Source of the DNA: Spirochaeta sp.
Lineage (GTDB): Bacteria; Spirochaetota; Spirochaetia; DSM-2461
Reading direction: 5' to 3'
Assembly: GCA_030592625.1 (NCBI GenBank)
Contig: JAUVIY010000101.1
Coordinates: 1-8,167, forward strand
DNA length: 8,167 bases
Position numbers and translations under genes: made by a program. The notes under the pieces are model-generated. The model was not told the origin of the DNA. It worked only from the letters and a program-made list of their open reading frames with translations, and ran no database searches. Position 1 is the stretch's first letter. Every line of letters starts with the position of its first letter. Below, one piece after another: positions 5,173 through 8,167 of this stretch.

Positions 5173-8167
5173 ATGAAGCCGAGTTCCTGGGCGTTACGAC
5201 ATCCCATACCTGTGCTGGTGATTACCGCCGGTGCGGTACTCTTCGGCATAATCGCTCTCATCTTCCTCAACAGGGAATTCGTTCCTCCCCTGATGATGCC
5301 CACCTATTCCGTGGTGACTCTCTGGCCCGGAGTCGGGGCCGAGGATGTGGAGAGGGACATCACAACTGTTCTTGAAGATCATTTTGCTTCATTGCCGGGG
5401 ATAACGGATCTCAGTTCGGAAAGTCGCGAAGGGGTCAGTATCATCATATTGAAATTCACGGAAGATACAGATGTGAATGAAATTCTGCAGGAAGTGAGAA
5501 CAAGGGTGGACAGGGCTTCATCTGAGCTCCCTGATAACCTCAGAGGTGCGCCGATGGTTTCCACATGGGGATCTTCTGATCTTCCGGTCATCAGTTTTGC
5601 CGTATTCGGCCCATGGGATTCCGATCGGGTTTCGCGTTTTGTGGAGGATACGGTTATACCCGAAATATACAAGGTTAAAGGAGTCGCCGGTGCCAAGTCC
5701 CTTGGTGACAGAAGGCTTGAACTGCAGGTACGACTGGATGTCGATGCCATGACTGCCGTCAATGTGGCACCGTTGGATGTCATGGGAGCCCTCAGGAATC
5801 GGAATACGGCACTTCCTGCAGGGCTTGTGGATTGGAGCGGCGGGGAATGGGCCTTCAGGGTGTCGGGGGAGTTTTCTGAGCTGAGGGATCTGGAAAATCT
5901 TGTTGTCGGTTATTCCGGATCGTCCCCGGTGAGACTGGTTGATATCAGCATGATTTCAGACGTTTATGAGGATACCGCTGAAAGAGTCCGCTCCGGTCTA
6001 CAGGATCTGGTAGTCGTACAGGTAACCAAGAGAGAAACGGGTCATGCCATTCGGATGAGTCGTGAAATCCATGAGCGCCTGAACCGGCTGGAATCCGGCG
6101 GAAACGAAGGTTACCATTTTTTCATATTGCATGATGACAGCGAAACAATCCGTCTTTCCCTGGGAACCGTCGTTAATTCGGCTCTTACCGGAATCGCCAT
6201 GGCCGTTGCAATCATATTTATGTTTCTGCGCAGCTGGAGATATACTCTGGTCGTCGCCGTATCCCTCCCCGTCAGTCTGGTTATCACATTTGCAGGAATG
6301 AAGCTGACGGGGCAGTCTCTTAACGTTCTCACTCTGGCAGGTATTACCGTCTCTCTGGGAATGGTGGTAGATGCTTCCATCGTCGTACTGGAAAATATAC
6401 ATCGCCGTCATGCATCCGGAGAAAATGCCGATACTGCAGCACTTGAAGGATCCGGTTCGGTGTCGGGAGCCGTTATCGCATCGACTACGACATCCGTCAG
6501 CGTATTCGCACCGATGATGTTTCTCAGCGGAATAATCGGGAGTGTACTGATAGACCTCTCACTGACTATCATGCTTTGCCTCGGAGCCTCTCTTTTTTCC
6601 GCCTTGTTTCTCATTCCACCTTTGGCCCGGAGGAGCTTAATGAGAAGCCGGTACCGTAAAGTGCGGCATGGAATGATGTCGAAACTGGAAAACAGTTATA
6701 AAGTCAGCCTGAAACGATCACTGGGTATGAGCGGCACGGTCATTTTCACCGCTGCCGCCGTACTGGCCATCAGTGTCCTGGCTGCGGATCTGATGGGTCT
6801 ATCGTTCATTCCCGCCGCGGATTACGGTGAACTCTTCATTTCACTGGAGCTTCCTCCGGGTGCGACACTGGAAGATAGTACCGCTGCGGCGGACAGGGCG
6901 GAATCCGTCATACGATCCGAGGTTCCCGAACTCATGGAAGTCATTTTTTACGCAGGTATGGAGGACGAACTTTCAGGTGATGCCCGGAAGCGGGAATCGG
7001 TCTGGGGGCAGATACTCCTTGATCCTCCGAACCGCAGAAAGAGGGATTTCAAGGAGATTATCGAAGAATTGGATGATATGCTTCCATCCGCGCTTCCCGG
7101 AATCAACGTAACGGTTTTAAACGGCGGATTCGACCGTATGGTTTCGATGGGGGTTGATGGATCAGGTTATCGGATCGAGCTGTCCTCAGAATCCCGAGCC
7201 GATCTCCACAACGCAGCCGATCGGGTGGATTCCATTCTTTCAAATGATCCGGATATCCTCAGCACAACACGTGATATTACAGAGGACCGCAGGTTCGTGA
7301 CGGCCCAACTGGACGGTGAAGCCCTCGGTCAACTGGGGGTGAGTGCCGCCGATGCAGCTCTGACGGCCAGAATAGCTTTCGAAGGTTTGGAAGTGGGAAA
7401 TTACCGGCCGCCGAACGATGCGGATCGGACTATCAGGCTCATGTCGTCTCTGAAAGGTAAAGTTCCGGACTCCGAATCCCTCGGAAATCTGCCTGTCAGG
7501 GCCGCAAACAGTCGAATTATTACATTCGATACCTTTTCGTCGATTCGGGAGGAAACCGGTGTTTCCGGCATTCAGCGCCATGACCGTTCCCGAACGGTTA
7601 CAGTTATCGGTTACGCCAGGAATGAGAATATTCGCGACATCAGCCGACGTCTCAAGTCCGCTCTTGAGGCACAGCCACTGGCAGAGGGGGTGGAGTGGCG
7701 GCTGAAAGGCGTCGGAGGACTGGTTGGGGATTCTCTGATTGAACTCGGGCTGATACTTGTGATTTCACTGTTTCTGGTTTATGCGGTTATGGCGATTCAA
7801 TTCGAGCGTCTTGTGCAGCCTCTGATTATCATGGCATCCGTCCCATTCTGTTTCATCGGAGTTATCGGCGGTCTGGCTGTTTCAGGCTCGGATATTTCAC
7901 TGATATCCTTTCTAGGAATCATCGCCCTTGCAGGGATTGTCGTGAATAACGCCATTGTTCAGGTTGACCGCATCAATCAGCTGCGGCGAGACGGTATGGA
8001 GCTTGATGATGCGGTGGTCAGCGGTTCGGTATCCCGGCTCCGTCCCATACTGATGACAACCCTGACCACATTCTTCGGTGTTTTGCCCTTATCTCTTGCC
8101 AGAGGTTCCGGTGCGAGAATCTATGCCCCGTTGGGACAGGCTATCGCCGGTGGTCTTGTCACATCCA
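5173..8167 (+). CDS. RND-family efflux transporter, inner-membrane pump subunit (C-terminus beyond window)
   Basis: The frame is open for 998 codons to the window edge; the family is about 1,020-1,050 residues, so only the last helix or so is missing. TM1 is at about 11-31, followed by a first periplasmic domain (about 32-330, with the WPGVGAEDVERDI segment), TM2-TM6 (about 333-485), TM7 (about 518-545), a second periplasmic domain (to about 853) and TM8-TM11 (about 855-980). TM4 has GMVVDASIVVLENI with D400 matching AcrB D407, while the position of D408 is A401. TM10 has GIVVNNAIVQVD, with N925 where AcrB has K940. This is the pattern of a non-AcrB branch of hydrophobe-type RND pumps, not of CusA-type metal pumps as far as I can tell. 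It follows the adaptor by one nucleotide and has a weak ribosome site, suggesting coupled translation. It would use the proton gradient to export hydrophobic compounds or lipids; the substrate is unknown. Confidence 0.93.
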   Translation, partial: MKPSSWALRHPIPVLVITAGAVLFGIIALIFLNREFVPPLMMPTYSVVTLWPGVGAEDVERDITTVLEDHFASLPGITDLSSESREGVSIIILKFTEDTDVNEILQEVRTRVDRASSELPDNLRGAPMVSTWGSSDLPVISFAVFGPWDSDRVSRFVEDTVIPEIYKVKGVAGAKSLGDRRLELQVRLDVDAMTAVNVAPLDVMGALRNRNTALPAGLVDWSGGEWAFRVSGEFSELRDLENLVVGYSGSSPVRLVDISMISDVYEDTAERVRSGLQDLVVVQVTKRETGHAIRMSREIHERLNRLESGGNEGYHFFILHDDSETIRLSLGTVVNSALTGIAMAVAIIFMFLRSWRYTLVVAVSLPVSLVITFAGMKLTGQSLNVLTLAGITVSLGMVVDASIVVLENIHRRHASGENADTAALEGSGSVSGAVIASTTTSVSVFAPMMFLSGIIGSVLIDLSLTIMLCLGASLFSALFLIPPLARRSLMRSRYRKVRHGMMSKLENSYKVSLKRSLGMSGTVIFTAAAVLAISVLAADLMGLSFIPAADYGELFISLELPPGATLEDSTAAADRAESVIRSEVPELMEVIFYAGMEDELSGDARKRESVWGQILLDPPNRRKRDFKEIIEELDDMLPSALPGINVTVLNGGFDRMVSMGVDGSGYRIELSSESRADLHNAADRVDSILSNDPDILSTTRDITEDRRFVTAQLDGEALGQLGVSAADAALTARIAFEGLEVGNYRPPNDADRTIRLMSSLKGKVPDSESLGNLPVRAANSRIITFDTFSSIREETGVSGIQRHDRSRTVTVIGYARNENIRDISRRLKSALEAQPLAEGVEWRLKGVGGLVGDSLIELGLILVISLFLVYAVMAIQFERLVQPLIIMASVPFCFIGVIGGLAVSGSDISLISFLGIIALAGIVVNNAIVQVDRINQLRRDGMELDDAVVSGSVSRLRPILMTTLTTFFGVLPLSLARGSGARIYAPLGQAIAGGLVTS

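Noticed and set aside
5998..6411. A 137-residue minus-strand frame opposite the RND pump
   Set aside because: It is antisense to TM2-TM4 of the pump, is rich in His/Asp/Gln and shows no domain; a coding-strand shadow.

Overview
The window reads as two divergent transcription units around a compact intergenic region (about 3810-4103) in a diderm bacterium of balanced base composition. The tripartite-type RND efflux genes imply an outer membrane. The style of the proteins (HisKA_3-type kinase, a single-pass membrane-anchored efflux adaptor, an RND pump of the VVNNAIV type) would suit a free-living spirochaete or a similar lineage, but this is only a guess; no rRNA or other marker gene is present.

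Minus strand, read from 3809 down to 1: a six-TM sensor histidine kinase (2526-3809), a NarL/FixJ-type response regulator (1877-2542), a ParA/MinD-type ATPase with a roughly 260-residue C-terminal region that I do not recognise (318-1880), and the N-terminal 101 codons of proA, glutamate-5-semialdehyde dehydrogenase (1-303, cut by the window edge). The first three genes overlap end to start (17 nt, then an ATGA 4-nt overlap), and proA follows after 14 nt, so the four very probably share one transcript.

Plus strand: a membrane-fusion (adaptor) protein (4104-5171), then one nucleotide later an RND-family inner-membrane transporter (5173 to the window edge, 998 codons seen, nearly complete). Together they form an efflux pair that would need an outer-membrane channel encoded elsewhere or beyond the edge.

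The intergenic region holds overlapping -10 elements facing both ways (TATAAT on the minus strand, TATACT on the plus strand), a pair of near-identical 12-bp direct repeats with a 22-bp period, and a terminator-like hairpin with a seven-T tract at the start of the expected plus-strand leader. The repeats sit at about -46 and -68 from the expected plus-strand start, which is where an activating LuxR-type regulator often binds. The simplest model is that the kinase/regulator pair senses envelope or lipid state and switches on the divergent efflux operon. The tightly coupled ParA-like ATPase is the unexplained member and the most interesting part of the window.

No tRNA, rRNA, CRISPR array, insertion sequence or phage feature was seen.
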